Assembly (NCBI RefSeq): GCF_007991635.1
Contig: NZ_BJYS01000018.1
Location: 1 to 64,000 of the forward strand
Origin: Adhaeribacter aerolatus
GTDB taxonomy: Bacteria; Bacteroidota; Bacteroidia; Cytophagales; Hymenobacteraceae
DNA: 64,000 nt
Reading direction: 5' to 3'
The translations under genes were made by a program, and so were the position numbers. Positions 18,624 through 28,900 of the stretch are shown piece after piece. A model generated the notes under the pieces. The model did not search any database. It saw only the letters and a list, made by a program, of their open reading frames with translations, and had not been told where the DNA came from. The first letter of the stretch is position 1. Each line of letters starts with the position of its first letter.

Positions 18624-20103
18624 GCCAACAGGATTTTTAGAGTTCGGCCGGGAGTTGCCGAAAAAACGTGATCCGAAATTACGGATTAACGATTACAATG
18701 AACTTTACGAAGAATTCGGTGAAGAGAAAATAGCCACGCAGGCGGCCCGTTGCATGGATTGCGGCGTACCTTTCTGTCACAGCGGTTGCCCACTGGGTAA
18801 TATTATTCCGGAATTTAACGATGCGGTATACGAGCAGAACTGGGAATTAGCCGCTGAAATTCTTTTCTCGACGAACAACTTTCCGGAGTTTACCGGCCGT
18901 ATTTGCCCGGCACCTTGCGAAGCCGCTTGTGTACTGGGTATAAACAAGCCACCGGTAACCATCGAAGAAATCGAGAAAAGTATTGCCGAAGCTGCTTTTG
19001 AAAAAGGGTACGTGCGGGCGAAAACCCCAATATTGCGTACCGGCAAAAAAGTAGCGGTAGTAGGTTCTGGACCGGCTGGTTTGGCTACAGCTGCTCAGTT
19101 AAACAGCGCTGGCCATTCAGTAACAGTATTTGAGCGTGCCGATAAAATTGGTGGTTTGTTACGCTATGGTATTCCGGACTTTAAGCTGGAAAAATGGGTA
19201 GTAGATCGCCGTTTGGAAGTAATGCAGGAAGAAGGTGTGGTATTTATGACCAACGCCAACGTAGGTGAAAATATTAAAGTAGCCGATATCATGCGTTCTT
19301 TCGATGCGGTAGTTTTAACCGGTGGTGCTACCGTAGCCCGTGATTTAGCTATTCCGGGGCGCAACTTAAAAGGCGTACATTTTGCGATGGATTTCTTAAC
19401 CCAGCAGAATGGCCGTATTAGTGGTAAAGAATTTGCGCCGGAAGAAGAAATCTGGGCGACAGATAAAAATGTGGTAGTTATTGGTGGTGGTGATACCGGT
19501 TCAGACTGTGTAGGTACCTCTAACCGGCACCGCGCTAAATCGGTAACGCAGATTGAAGTATTGGCTAAGCCGCCGGCTGATCGTCATGCTTCTACGCCGT
19601 GGCCTAACTGGCCCATGCAATTACGTACCTCTACTTCACACGAAGAAGGCTGCGATCGCAACTGGGCTATTGTAACAAAAGAATTTATCGGCGACGAAGA
19701 AGGCAAACTTAAAGCCTTGAAAGTAGCACAGATGGATTTTTGCAGCGCCAAACCCGGCGAAGCGCCTAAGTTCCAGGAAGTGCCCGGCACCGAAAAAGAA
19801 ATTCCTTGTGAACTGGCTTTGTTAGCTATTGGTTTCGTGCACCCGCAGCACAAAGGTATGATCGAAGAATTAGGCCTAGACCTGGACGAGCGCGGTAATG
19901 TAAAATGCAATGCCAGCTACCAGACCAGCGTACCGAAAGTATTTGCTGCCGGCGATATGCGCCGCGGACAGTCTTTGGTAGTTTGGGCAATCTCTGAAGG
20001 TCGCGAAGCTGCTCGCGAGGTAGATATTTTTCTGATGGGCCAAACCAAGCTCGAAGCCAAAGATGTTTCGATGCTGAATACCACCAGCATTTACGCAATT
20101 TAA
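18616..20103 (+). CDS. gltD: Glutamate synthase small subunit
   Basis: A 495-residue beta subunit of GOGAT that passes electrons from NADPH through FAD and iron-sulfur clusters to GltB. Visible: N-terminal cysteine motifs [17 protein letters not shown] and [13 protein letters not shown] for [4Fe-4S] clusters, a first Rossmann motif [10 protein letters not shown], a second for NADPH ([12 protein letters not shown]), and the C-terminal [20 protein letters not shown]. It starts inside the end of gltB (8-base overlap) and is followed by a perfect terminator. Confidence 0.96.
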   Translation: MGKPTGFLEFGRELPKKRDPKLRINDYNELYEEFGEEKIATQAARCMDCGVPFCHSGCPLGNIIPEFNDAVYEQNWELAAEILFSTNNFPEFTGRICPAPCEAACVLGINKPPVTIEEIEKSIAEAAFEKGYVRAKTPILRTGKKVAVVGSGPAGLATAAQLNSAGHSVTVFERADKIGGLLRYGIPDFKLEKWVVDRRLEVMQEEGVVFMTNANVGENIKVADIMRSFDAVVLTGGATVARDLAIPGRNLKGVHFAMDFLTQQNGRISGKEFAPEEEIWATDKNVVVIGGGDTGSDCVGTSNRHRAKSVTQIEVLAKPPADRHASTPWPNWPMQLRTSTSHEEGCDRNWAIVTKEFIGDEEGKLKALKVAQMDFCSAKPGEAPKFQEVPGTEKEIPCELALLAIGFVHPQHKGMIEELGLDLDERGNVKCNASYQTSVPKVFAAGDMRRGQSLVVWAISEGREAAREVDIFLMGQTKLEAKDVSMLNTTSIYAI

Positions 20104-20124
20104 GTAAGACCAATATTTTTAAGC

Positions 20125-20156
20125 AAAAAGCTTCCGGAAAACTCTGGAAGCTTTTT
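20125..20156. terminator. Bidirectional terminator between gltD and clpP
   Basis: Perfect 11-bp stem (20125-20135 with 20146-20156), 10-base loop, T-run on the plus strand and A-run at the other side. It sits between two convergent genes and can serve both. Confidence 0.8.
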
Positions 20157-20180
20157 TGTTTTAGCCGGATATCTATCTCC

Positions 20181-20858
20181 TCATCGCTGCAGAACTTCAT
20201 CTATCAAACCGTATGCTTTTGCTTCTTCGGCTTTTAGCCAGTAATCGCGGTCAGAGTTGTCGTGTACTTCCTGGTAGCTTTTGCCGCTGTGGTGCGCAAT
20301 AATTTCGTACAATTCTTTTTTGAGTTTTAATATTTCGCGGGTCGTAATTTCAATATCCGAAGCCTGACCCTGGGCACCTCCTAAAGGCTGGTGAATCATA
20401 ACCCGGGCGTGGGGCAGGGCCGAACGTTTGTTGGCGGCACCGCCGCACAGCAGCACGGCTCCCATAGAAAGAGCTACTCCGGTACAAATAGTAGCAACAT
20501 CTGGTTTAATAAACTGCATGGTGTCGTAAATACCTAAGCCGGCGTACACCGAGCCACCCGGACTATTGATGTAAAGCAAAATATCTTTTTTGGGATCGGT
20601 GGACTCCAGGAAGAGCAATTGAGCCACAATTATATTAGCAATATTATCGTCAATGGCAGTACCCAGAAAAACAATCCGGTCGGCCATCAGGCGGGAGAAA
20701 ACATCCACTTCCCGGAAATTAACCGGTCGTTCTTCAATAACCGAGCGGGTCATGTTTTCAACTTGGTTAATGTATTTATCTACGGCCAGTCCATTTTGGT
20801 TTAGCCCTTGTACGGCAAAGCGGCGGAATTCATTTTTAGTATAGGCGGAGTTGTACAT
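20181..20858 (-). CDS. clpP: ATP-dependent Clp protease proteolytic subunit
   Basis: A 225-residue serine protease subunit that forms the 14-mer degradation chamber used with ClpX/ClpA-type unfoldases (cytosol). The catalytic triad is visible as S131 ([10 protein letters not shown]), H156 (VMIHQP) and probably D205 (SDRDYWL). The neighbouring [16 protein letters not shown] and [14 protein letters not shown] stretches are typical. The residue before SMG is Leu rather than the common Ala, a mild variation. No clpX is adjacent; the gene is alone and convergent with gltD. Confidence 0.95.
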   Translation of the reverse strand: MYNSAYTKNEFRRFAVQGLNQNGLAVDKYINQVENMTRSVIEERPVNFREVDVFSRLMADRIVFLGTAIDDNIANIIVAQLLFLESTDPKKDILLYINSPGGSVYAGLGIYDTMQFIKPDVATICTGVALSMGAVLLCGGAANKRSALPHARVMIHQPLGGAQGQASDIEITTREILKLKKELYEIIAHHSGKSYQEVHDNSDRDYWLKAEEAKAYGLIDEVLQR

Positions 20859-21073
20859 TCTATTATAAGTTTAAAGTTTAAAAAAAGCATGCTGAAGCCT
20901 AGCCAGCCATAAATGACTGGTAATATTTTTTACTAAGAAGCAGGCGTGATATTCTTGAGCGGTTAACCTATATGCAGGGCAGACTTTAATTATTCAGGCG
21001 GATTGTATCTGCAATTTGGAAAACAGAAACTAAAGTACCATTCAAAAGTATTCTAGCTAATTCAAAGCCCTAT

Positions 21074-21295
21074 TTACGCAGGAAATAGCCGGGCATGGAT
21101 AGATTTTAATTCCTGCCGCAGTTGTGCCCGGCCAGCCTCCCGCAAGGACCGGTAGGCTATCTGCTGCAATCCTAATTTTTGTTGCAGGTCCTGATCCCAT
21201 AGTAATCTTATTTCTATTTCCTGTCGGTTTTCTTCGGGCAAAGCTCCGGCAATAAAGGCTTCCAGGGTTTTAATTTCTTCTAGGGCTGGTCGCAT
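21074..21295 (-). CDS. Small partner protein of the ECF sigma factor, possible mini anti-sigma
   Basis: A 73-residue soluble, mostly helical, charged protein. Its pattern (LEAFIAGALPEENRQEIE, then LLWDQDLQQKLG...) resembles the N-terminal cytoplasmic helical domain of Bacteroidota anti-sigma factors, but there is no membrane segment or periplasmic domain. The gene starts 56 bases after the ECF sigma gene in the same direction, so the two are probably co-transcribed. Resemblance to anti-sigma domains is inference; it could be an unrelated small protein. Confidence 0.5.
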   Translation of the reverse strand: MRPALEEIKTLEAFIAGALPEENRQEIEIRLLWDQDLQQKLGLQQIAYRSLREAGRAQLRQELKSIHARLFPA

Positions 21296-21351
21296 AGGTT
21301 TTAATAATTAGCAGCGAAATCAACAATTAAAAATGCTTTGGAAAATTCTCT

Positions 21352-21915
21352 TTACCGGAAATCATTTATAGTGAATGCCGCTAGTGATTTCCGGAGCCGC
21401 TCCAGGCACTTAAACTTTTGCACGGTGGCTGTATGCACGTTGCGGTACTGGTGCTGGGCAGCAATCCGGGGCATAGCTTCACCTAAATAGTAAAAGGCTA
21501 TTAATATGTCCTGGCATTTTTTACCTAATTGGTTTACAAAAGAAAGTAAAATTACGGTAGGGTTTTCCGGCTCGGTGGCCGGTTCTTCCCACCGGGGTGC
21601 TGCTTCGTTTGGTAATTGGTGTTGCCGACGGCGTTTATCCAGTTCCTGACGCCATTTGTTTTTGCAGATACTCATCAGGTAGGTACTAACCGAGGCTGTT
21701 AAGGTTAGTTTATTTAGCACCACTTTTTCGTAAAACAAGATAATTGCCTCCTGCAACAGATCCTGCGCATCTTCGGGCGTACCGTTATGCTGCTTTACAT
21801 AGTGCAGTACCATGGGGTAAGTTTCGGCGTATATTTGGGTTAAAGTTTTCTCCCGGTTGTTAATAAAAGCTTGGCGCCAGTTGGTTGCCTTTACCGGGCA
21901 TGTTAAAGTCTGCAT
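21352..21915 (-). CDS. RNA polymerase sigma factor, ECF type
   Basis: A 187-residue sigma-70 family protein with only regions 2 and 4. Region 2 is seen in YPMVLHYVKQHNGTPEDAQDLLQEAIILFYEK, with the core-binding DAQDLLQEA motif, and region 4 as the HTH around FYYLGEAMPRIAAQHQYRNVHTATVQKFKCLERLRK. ECF factors redirect RNA polymerase to small regulons, often envelope functions. It is followed by a 73-residue protein, and the DUF4249/TonB receptor pair lies upstream on the same strand, 140 bases away, so a functional link is possible. Target genes cannot be read from the sequence. Confidence 0.88.
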   Translation of the reverse strand: MQTLTCPVKATNWRQAFINNREKTLTQIYAETYPMVLHYVKQHNGTPEDAQDLLQEAIILFYEKVVLNKLTLTASVSTYLMSICKNKWRQELDKRRRQHQLPNEAAPRWEEPATEPENPTVILLSFVNQLGKKCQDILIAFYYLGEAMPRIAAQHQYRNVHTATVQKFKCLERLRKSLAAFTINDFR

Positions 21916-22055
21916 AGGCTTTTTATGGTTAATCCGGTTTTTAAATGATTATCACCCTGTATACTTAAATATTTTGAAAATATTTACCTGAGTATTATAC
22001 GTGCCTATAAATAGGGAAAGAGCAGGTTTTATGAAAATGAGCCTACTGAGGCAAA

Positions 22056-22877
22056 TTACTTTAAAATAATCATTTTCTGATCGTAAACGAGGTTAGTGAA
22101 TACGCCGTAGCCACCTTGTACGGTGGAGATTACTGTGGCGGGTTGGGCGAAAGGGTTGCCATTGGCATCGCGGGCACCTTCCACAGAGTTAAAGAATTCG
22201 TAGTAAGGCTTTTCCAGGTGGTATAACGATACAAAAACCGTGTCGTCTTTCTCGAAATCGTAGCCGGTGCCGAACGCAGAAGCCCGGCCATTGCTGATTT
22301 GGTCGTCGGCGGTGTAGTCTATTTCGGCCCGGTTGTTCACGCTGTCGCGCTGCACACTAAAAAAATAGTAATTGGCGGTGTTCCCAGGGTCAAAAAATTT
22401 AGCCACCAGGAAGGCTTTTTTGCGGTCGTTGTAGGTATATTCAACCGTATCGAGGGGTACTACCGGCAAAACGGTAGTGGTACCGGTAAGTTTACGACCT
22501 TGTTTATCGGTAATCTCCAGGCGGTAGGTGTCGCCGGGTTTACCCTGCATTTTGGTTATAGAGGCATGGGTATAATATTTCCGGCTGAATTTGTCGTAAA
22601 AAGGAGCGTAACGCAGTGTATCGGGCCGGCCCTGGTAAAAAATAACCACGGTGGCCTCTTTTACCAGCGGAATATCCGGAGCGGCCAGGTAATTGGTGCT
22701 TTCGGTTAGGGTCAAGCGATAAGGCTTACCGGGTTCCAGGTAACATTCGGCTACCAGTTGCGGCGCCATCACCGGCAAATCTACCTCAAAATTCTTTTCC
22801 ATGTTGCAGCCGTAAGGCAGCACCGATAGCGTCAGTAAAGACCAGAAAAGAGAATATTTAGTTAAGCGTATGCGCAT
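22056..22877 (-). CDS. DUF4249 lipoprotein
   Basis: A 273-residue protein with a lipoprotein signal peptide (hydrophobic start ending LPYGC, lipid Cys about residue 24). The start of the mature protein and the beta-rich repeats (VVAECYLEPGKPYRLTLTES; TVVIFYQGRPDTLRYAP) match DUF4249, a Bacteroidota family almost always encoded next to a TonB-dependent receptor. Its ATG overlaps the receptor's stop by one base (TAATG), so translation is coupled. The protein probably sits at the cell surface with the receptor; the ligand is unknown. Confidence 0.85.
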   Translation of the reverse strand: MRIRLTKYSLFWSLLTLSVLPYGCNMEKNFEVDLPVMAPQLVAECYLEPGKPYRLTLTESTNYLAAPDIPLVKEATVVIFYQGRPDTLRYAPFYDKFSRKYYTHASITKMQGKPGDTYRLEITDKQGRKLTGTTTVLPVVPLDTVEYTYNDRKKAFLVAKFFDPGNTANYYFFSVQRDSVNNRAEIDYTADDQISNGRASAFGTGYDFEKDDTVFVSLYHLEKPYYEFFNSVEGARDANGNPFAQPATVISTVQGGYGVFTNLVYDQKMIILK

Positions 22878-25237
22878 TAGAATTTGAAATTATAAGTAAC
22901 CGACGGAATAACCGGGAATAAAGAAACCTGCCGGCCGCGGAAGCCAATGGTTAATTTATCTGCATCGTCTTTCAGTTGTTCGAAATACACAAAATAAGGG
23001 TTCCGGCGGTTGTAAGCATTGTAAACACTAAACGTTAAATCCGATTCGCCGCGCTTCGGGCGCAGTTTATACACCATACCTAAGTCTAAGCGGTGGTAAG
23101 CGGCCTGCCGGTAAGCGTTGCGTTCGGTGTAAATAGGTACAAAGCTTTCGTTGTTGCCGGTTTGCCCTTGTAAAATAATGCGGGATACCGGTACCGAAAA
23201 AGCGTTGCCAGTGCCGTATACCCAGGTACCGGTTAGGTGGAGGCGGGGGCGGAACTGATGTATGGCTACTACACTAATGTCGTGGCGGCGGTCGTAGCGG
23301 TTTGGAAACCAGCGGCCCTCGTTTATTTCGGCAAACTGCCGGTACGTCCAGGAAAGCGTGTAGCCAACCCAGCCGGTGGTGCGGCCTTCTTTTTTCTCCA
23401 CGTAAATTTCGTTGCCGTAACTGCGGCCTCGCCCGAATAAGAATTCCTGGTCCAGGTTATTGTTTACAAAAAGCTGGGCACCGTTCCGAAAATCTACCTG
23501 GTTCTGCATCCGCTTGTAATACACTTCGTTGGATATTAAATATTTGCCTTTACCGGCCAGGTGGCTGATGCCCAAGGCTACCTGCTGCGAACGTTGTGGC
23601 CGTACCGTTTTATTAGAAGGATACCAGATATCGGTGGGCAGCGAGGCACCCGAACTGGCTACCAGATGAATATATTGCATCATGCGGGTATAGCTGCCTT
23701 TGAGCGAGGTATTCTCAGATAAAGCATAGCGCGCTGAAATGCGGGGTTCCAGACCATTAAAATTACTTTTGCCGTTGGTAAAACCGGAGAACCGCAAACC
23801 ATAGTTCAGGGTAAAGTTGGGGCTGGGGTTATAATCATCGGCGGCGTACGCGCCGTACTCCACGCCCGTAAAAGTTGAGCCTGAGCTAAACGCAATGGTA
23901 TTATCTTCGGAGCCGGCTTTTAAGCGTCCCACATCAAACGTGTGTTGAACCGCCTGCACGCCAAATTTAAAAGTATGGGCATTACCGGGCACGTAATCAA
24001 AATCCGACTTAAAGCTTAAGTCTTTAATATTGGAGGTTAAATTAAAGCTAAAGCCTTCGAGGCTGTTGGTAATATTATAGCGGTAGCTGGAAGCGGTAAA
24101 AGAAGTATTGGCGAATAATTTGGGGTTGAAGATGTGGTTCCAGCGCAAAGTACCGGCCCGGTTACCCCAGTTAAAATCAAAATTAAAACCGCTGTTCCGG
24201 AAGCCAATCAGGTCGTCGCCGAGGTAGCCACTCAGGTACAAACGGTCGTTCTGGCCAAGGTCGTAGTTTACTTTAGCGTTCAGATCGTAGAAATAATAAC
24301 CTGGAATAGGATTGTACGCGGGGTCGTCTTCGTTTACTTTATTTACCAGGTTGGTGAAAACATCGACGTAGGTACGCCGGCCCGAAATAATAAAAGAGCC
24401 TTTGTTTTTCTTAATAGGGCCTTCGAGGGTTAGGCGGGAAGCGATTAAGCCCAAACCACCACTGGCCGAAAAGCGTTTGTTGTTGCCCTCTTTTAGCTTT
24501 ACATCTACCACCGACGATAACCTCCCCCCAAACTGGGCCGGAAAGCCGCCTTTGTATAAATCTACGCTCCTGACGGCATCCGAATTGAATATACTGAAGA
24601 AACCAAATAAATGCGAGGCATTGTAAACCGTGGCTTCGTCGAGCAAAAATAAATTCTGATCGGGACCGCCGCCGCGCACGTAAAGCCCCGCACTGCCTTC
24701 GCCGCCCGATTGCACCCCGGGTTTGAGTTGCAGGGTTTTTAAAATATCTACCTCGCCAAACAGCGCCGGCAAGAGTTTGGCTTCGCGGGTCGTTAACTGG
24801 TCTACGCTCATCTGCGAGGTTTTCAGCTTTTCTTCCAGGCTGCCTGCCTCAATTGATACTTCGCCTAACTCCTGGGTACTGGCCGGCAGCTCAATATTTA
24901 GTTTGGTATTTTGGGTAACAGCAACCTCGCGCCGCAGGGTTTGATAACCCACATAGGAATACACCACCGTGTACGTACCGGGCGTTACCGATAAACTATA
25001 AAAGCCGTAGGTGTTGGTGCTGGTACCGGTCTGCAAAGCCGGAATTTGTACGGCCACCCCAATCAGGTTTTCGCCACTGTCACCGGCCCGCACAGTACCG
25101 CTGATGGTAACTTTACTTTGGGCGAATGCCATATTTAGCGAACTGCTCCCAAGCCAAAGTGCAACCAGGATGACGGGGTAGACGAAATAAACAACTTTTT
25201 TAATGGGGGTAGTATGGTAGAATTTGCCGGTAGTCAA
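22877..25237 (-). CDS. TonB-dependent receptor with carboxypeptidase-like N-terminal domain
   Basis: A 786-residue outer-membrane active transporter. Signal peptide, then a carboxypeptidase-regulatory-like beta domain at about residues 45-115 (VTISGTVRAGDSGENLIGVAV...TNTYGFYSL), a plug domain (PALFGEVDILKTLQLKPGVQ; GLYVRGGGPDQNLFLLDEATVYN), and a 22-strand barrel to the C-terminus. The terminal residues SVTYNFKF end in Phe, as in outer-membrane barrels. It is operonic with the downstream DUF4249 lipoprotein. This type belongs to the broad SusC-like/FecA-like class; substrate cannot be told. Confidence 0.92.
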   Translation of the reverse strand: MTTGKFYHTTPIKKVVYFVYPVILVALWLGSSSLNMAFAQSKVTISGTVRAGDSGENLIGVAVQIPALQTGTSTNTYGFYSLSVTPGTYTVVYSYVGYQTLRREVAVTQNTKLNIELPASTQELGEVSIEAGSLEEKLKTSQMSVDQLTTREAKLLPALFGEVDILKTLQLKPGVQSGGEGSAGLYVRGGGPDQNLFLLDEATVYNASHLFGFFSIFNSDAVRSVDLYKGGFPAQFGGRLSSVVDVKLKEGNNKRFSASGGLGLIASRLTLEGPIKKNKGSFIISGRRTYVDVFTNLVNKVNEDDPAYNPIPGYYFYDLNAKVNYDLGQNDRLYLSGYLGDDLIGFRNSGFNFDFNWGNRAGTLRWNHIFNPKLFANTSFTASSYRYNITNSLEGFSFNLTSNIKDLSFKSDFDYVPGNAHTFKFGVQAVQHTFDVGRLKAGSEDNTIAFSSGSTFTGVEYGAYAADDYNPSPNFTLNYGLRFSGFTNGKSNFNGLEPRISARYALSENTSLKGSYTRMMQYIHLVASSGASLPTDIWYPSNKTVRPQRSQQVALGISHLAGKGKYLISNEVYYKRMQNQVDFRNGAQLFVNNNLDQEFLFGRGRSYGNEIYVEKKEGRTTGWVGYTLSWTYRQFAEINEGRWFPNRYDRRHDISVVAIHQFRPRLHLTGTWVYGTGNAFSVPVSRIILQGQTGNNESFVPIYTERNAYRQAAYHRLDLGMVYKLRPKRGESDLTFSVYNAYNRRNPYFVYFEQLKDDADKLTIGFRGRQVSLFPVIPSVTYNFKF

Positions 25238-25253
25238 AGGAGTTAATATTTGT

Positions 25254-25270
25254 ATCTGAATTATTCAGAT
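25254..25270. promoter_or_regulatory. Dyad just upstream of the TonB receptor gene
   Basis: Perfect inverted repeat ATCTGAA-TTA-TTCAGAT, 17-33 bases before the receptor start codon. It could be an operator or a 5' UTR hairpin; which regulator would bind it is unknown. Confidence 0.35.
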
Positions 25271-25868
25271 AAATAACGCCCGAAGGTACAATATGTTTTG
25301 AGGAGTTTTATCAGTCTGTAGCTATACTGGAATATGGAACAGGTTTATTAAAAAATCAATCCACCTTAGTCCCACCTTACCCAAGGAGGGGAGTTTGGCA
25401 GGTGCTGAGGCAATTGTGTTTCGGGGAAGGAAGGTAAGTCGCGGTCTATAAGGCTTGCAAATAAAGTTAGATTAGTTTCAGGTTTAATTGTTCCTTTATG
25501 AATTGGGAATGATGTTGTATCAGCGCATTTGTTATGATTACCGGCATAGAACAATTTTTGCTTTGCTAATCTGCAGCTGGCAGCGAATATTAAATAATAA
25601 CATTTAGGACTTTCGCAAAATGGTTTTTTAACATTGTAAATCCTCCCCCTTGCCCCCTCCAGAAAGTCCTGAACATTATTATTCAGGTACTGCGCTTAAA
25701 ACATGGCGGCCATGTTGTGCCTATCAAAATAGCTGAATCTGGTTTTTGTAATTATAATAGTTCCTTCGGCAATCCCCCTATGGCCTATCCAGTTTAAAAA
25801 TTATGTATGCGACTTACTAATTGCAACTTTATAAAAGCATTGAATTGTAAGAAAAAGCTGAGAAAAAG
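25271..25868. other. Intergenic region between receptor and CheB-CheR kinase
   Basis: About 600 bases with no supportable gene. A 62-codon ORF on the minus strand (25366-25554) overlaps C-rich stretches like CCACCTTAGTCCCACCTTACCC and CCCCCTTGCCCCCTCC (about 25646-25665) that look like degenerate intergenic repeats, so I leave it out. The receptor promoter should be at the left end, but no consensus match was found. Confidence 0.35.
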
Positions 25869-25900
25869 AAAAATCCCTACTAGGTGGAGTAAGGATTTTT
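25869..25900 (-). terminator. Terminator of the CheB-CheR kinase gene
   Basis: Two-part stem (25869-25876 with 25893-25900, and 25878-25881 with 25888-25891) with one C/A mismatch between; A-run and T-run at the ends. It lies 26 bases after the stop codon at 25926. Confidence 0.7.
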
Positions 25901-25925
25901 GCTTTATAAGAATAACTGGTTAACA

Positions 25926-28900
25926 TTAATCATGGTCGGTGGCCGGTAAAGCTCCGAGTGGGCGCCCTTTAATAACTATCTCCACGCTGGTGCCCTGGTT
26001 TGGCCGGGAATCAATTTTTAATTTACCGTCGAGCAGCTTTACGCGATTGCGGATACTACTTAAGCCAATACCATTGCTTTTGGTTTTTTCGTCGGTAAAG
26101 CCGGTGCCATTGTCCTGTACACGTAAATAAAGCTGTCCTTTTTTATTTTCCAGTTCTATGTGGGCGGCGGTGGCGCCGGCATGCTTCATAATATTATTTA
26201 GTAACTCTTGTATAATGCGGTACATCGATATTTCTACCAGGTCGTCGAGTCGTTCTTCCAGGCCGACTAAATCGTAAGTAATTTTCAGAGAGGGACTTTC
26301 CACCCGTCGGACCAGTTCCTGCAACGCGGTTTTCAGACCAAAATCGCGAAGCACGGTTGGCGTTAGCTCAAAAGAAATATGGCGGGTAGCAGTTATGGCC
26401 TGATCGATTAAATTGTTTACCCGCTCTTTGGCTTCAGCCTGAGAATGGTTGGTGTTATCGAAGTGGTCGAGGTTTAATTTTGCAGCGTACAGCAACTGGC
26501 CCAAACCGTTGTGCAGGGCTTCCGAAATACGTTTGCGTTCGGCTTCCTGGGTTTGCAAAATGGTTTTCAGAGTTTGTTTCTGCTGTTGCAGGCGCATCCG
26601 CGTTTTGGCTTCTTCAGCATCCTTCTGGTCCTGAATATCGGTAGCGGTGCCAATCCACAAGGTGATGTTACCCTGATCGTCGCGGATAGGCACGGCTTTA
26701 ATTAAGTGCCAGCAAAACTCGTTCTGCGCTTTCCGGAGAACACGAGCCTGGATATTTAAAATATTGCCGGTGGCCAGCGCTTCCTTGTAAACCCGTAAAT
26801 ATTCGGGTAAATCGTCGGGGTGTATGGCCTGGGTCCAGCCCCAGCCCTGCGATTCTGCTTCAGTTAAGCCGGTATATTCGTACCAGGTTTTGTTAAAACT
26901 TTCGTTTTCGCCGGTGGGGTTGTTGGTCCAGGTTACATGGGGTACGGCTTCGAGCAAGGTCCGGAAGCGGTCGGCGCTGGCCTGAATTTCGCGTTGTTGC
27001 TGCTTTAACAGATCTTCGTTCGCTTTTCGCTCGGTAATGTCGTGCAGTGCGAGTACAAGGCCGTCGTTAAACTGAACGGCGTGTAAGCTTATCCAGCGGG
27101 AAGAGTGCTCGGTAAGTGTTAATAGCAGTTCAATATCCAGCAACTGCCCTTCGTTTACCACGTTTAAATAATTCTGAAATAATTCGTGGTTCAACAGCGC
27201 CGGGTATGCTTTGCTTAAAGGTTTACTTAATAAATCTTTCTCCGGTATCCTTAATACTTCCTCGGCTTTATTATTTAGTAAGGTACATTCAAAATCGATA
27301 ATTATATGCAGGTTGTTGCGAATGGCCCGCAGGGCCAGAATGGCATTCGGCGAACTATCGAGGATGCTGGCCTGCATCAGGTGCATATTTTTTAGTTCAT
27401 TAATATTAATGAACAAGACAATGGCTCCATTGGGTTGTCGGTCCTGGGTAATGTAGGGCAAAATGCGCAGTAAATACCAGATGCCGTTTTTATCCTGCAC
27501 TTCGCGCTCAATTACTACCGAGTTTTTAGTGGCTTCCAGAATATCGTTTATTAATTCCGGGTGCTCAATATTGTGCGTAATCTGGAGAATAGACCGGCCA
27601 ATGTCGCCCTCTATCAGGTTAATTTGCTGCGTAGCGGCCGGCGTAAATTTGCGGATAATGAGCTGGCTGTCTACGTAAATCTGGCCAATATCGGTGCTCC
27701 GGAAAAAATTATTCAGGTCATCGTCGAGCTCTACCAGCATTTTTATCTTATACTGGTGCTCGGCATTAATGGTATTTAACTCTTCGTTTAACGATTGCAG
27801 TTCTTCGTTGGCGCTTTGGAGTTCTTCGTTCGACGAAAGTAGTTCTTCGTTGGTGCTCTGCAGTTCTTCGTTGGCCGTTTCGAGCTCCTCTACCACACTT
27901 TGCAAATCTTCCCGGGTAAGCTGCAGTTCTAATTCCAGCTCGTGTACGCGGGTTTCGAAATGAATTTCCTTCCGGGATAAGTGAGGCTCGCTTAACGTAT
28001 AGGCATGCTCGGGAATTTCGCTAAACAAAACCAAAATAAAGTTGCCGTATAAGTTTTTATCGCTGAGGTATGGTTTTACAACCACATTCAGGTGGCGCAT
28101 GGTATCGCCATCGCGAAACGCGAGACCGGTGGCAGTTATTTTTTCTTTGTTTTGTTCGGCTTTGCGCAGCAGGGTGCCCAGGTCCAGGGCCAAATCCTGG
28201 GATATCAGTTTTAAAATATTAAAGCTAAGCTGGCGCTCAGGCAGGGTTACATATTTGGTGTAATCGCCGAACCCATGAATAATGTCGTAGTTTTCGTCGA
28301 GGTAAATGGCCGCAAACGAATACTCTTCCAGAATAGCATCGTTCAGCATTTCGGTAAGGCGCTGCTGCAATTTCTGGCGCGGGTTAAACTCGCGGGCCCG
28401 CATGGGCATGTTTATCTCGGGTTTCCGGAAATTAGTACCGGGACTAATAAAATTATCGAGGCCCAGCGAACCGGAAGGCTCGGTACTCCGGAAAATCTTC
28501 CATTTTTTATTAACCTCTTCAAATTTATTTATTTCGCCCAGGCTTTCGCTGGGACCTAAAAATAAATAACCACCTACGTTAAGGGCATAATGCAGCTTGG
28601 CCAAAACTTTTTTCTGCAGCGCGGGGCTTAAATATATAAGCATATTGCGGCAGCTTACCAGGTTCATGCGGCTGAAAGGCGGATCGGTAATAATGTTGTG
28701 CTGGGCGAAAATAACCATGCGCCGGACGCGGGGGGCTACACGGTATTTGCCGTCTTCCAGTATAAAAAAGTTTTCGCGGCGTTCGGCTGATACTTCGGAA
28801 AGCGAACTTTCGGGGTACAGGCCAGTGCCGGCAAAGTCCAGCGCCTCGCGATCAATGTCGGAAGCAAATATTTTAACTTCTACTTCTTTGTTTATTTTAT

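Noticed and set aside
25366-25554. 62-codon ORF on the minus strand
   Set aside because: Overlaps repeat-like C-rich sequence, unusual composition, no start context.
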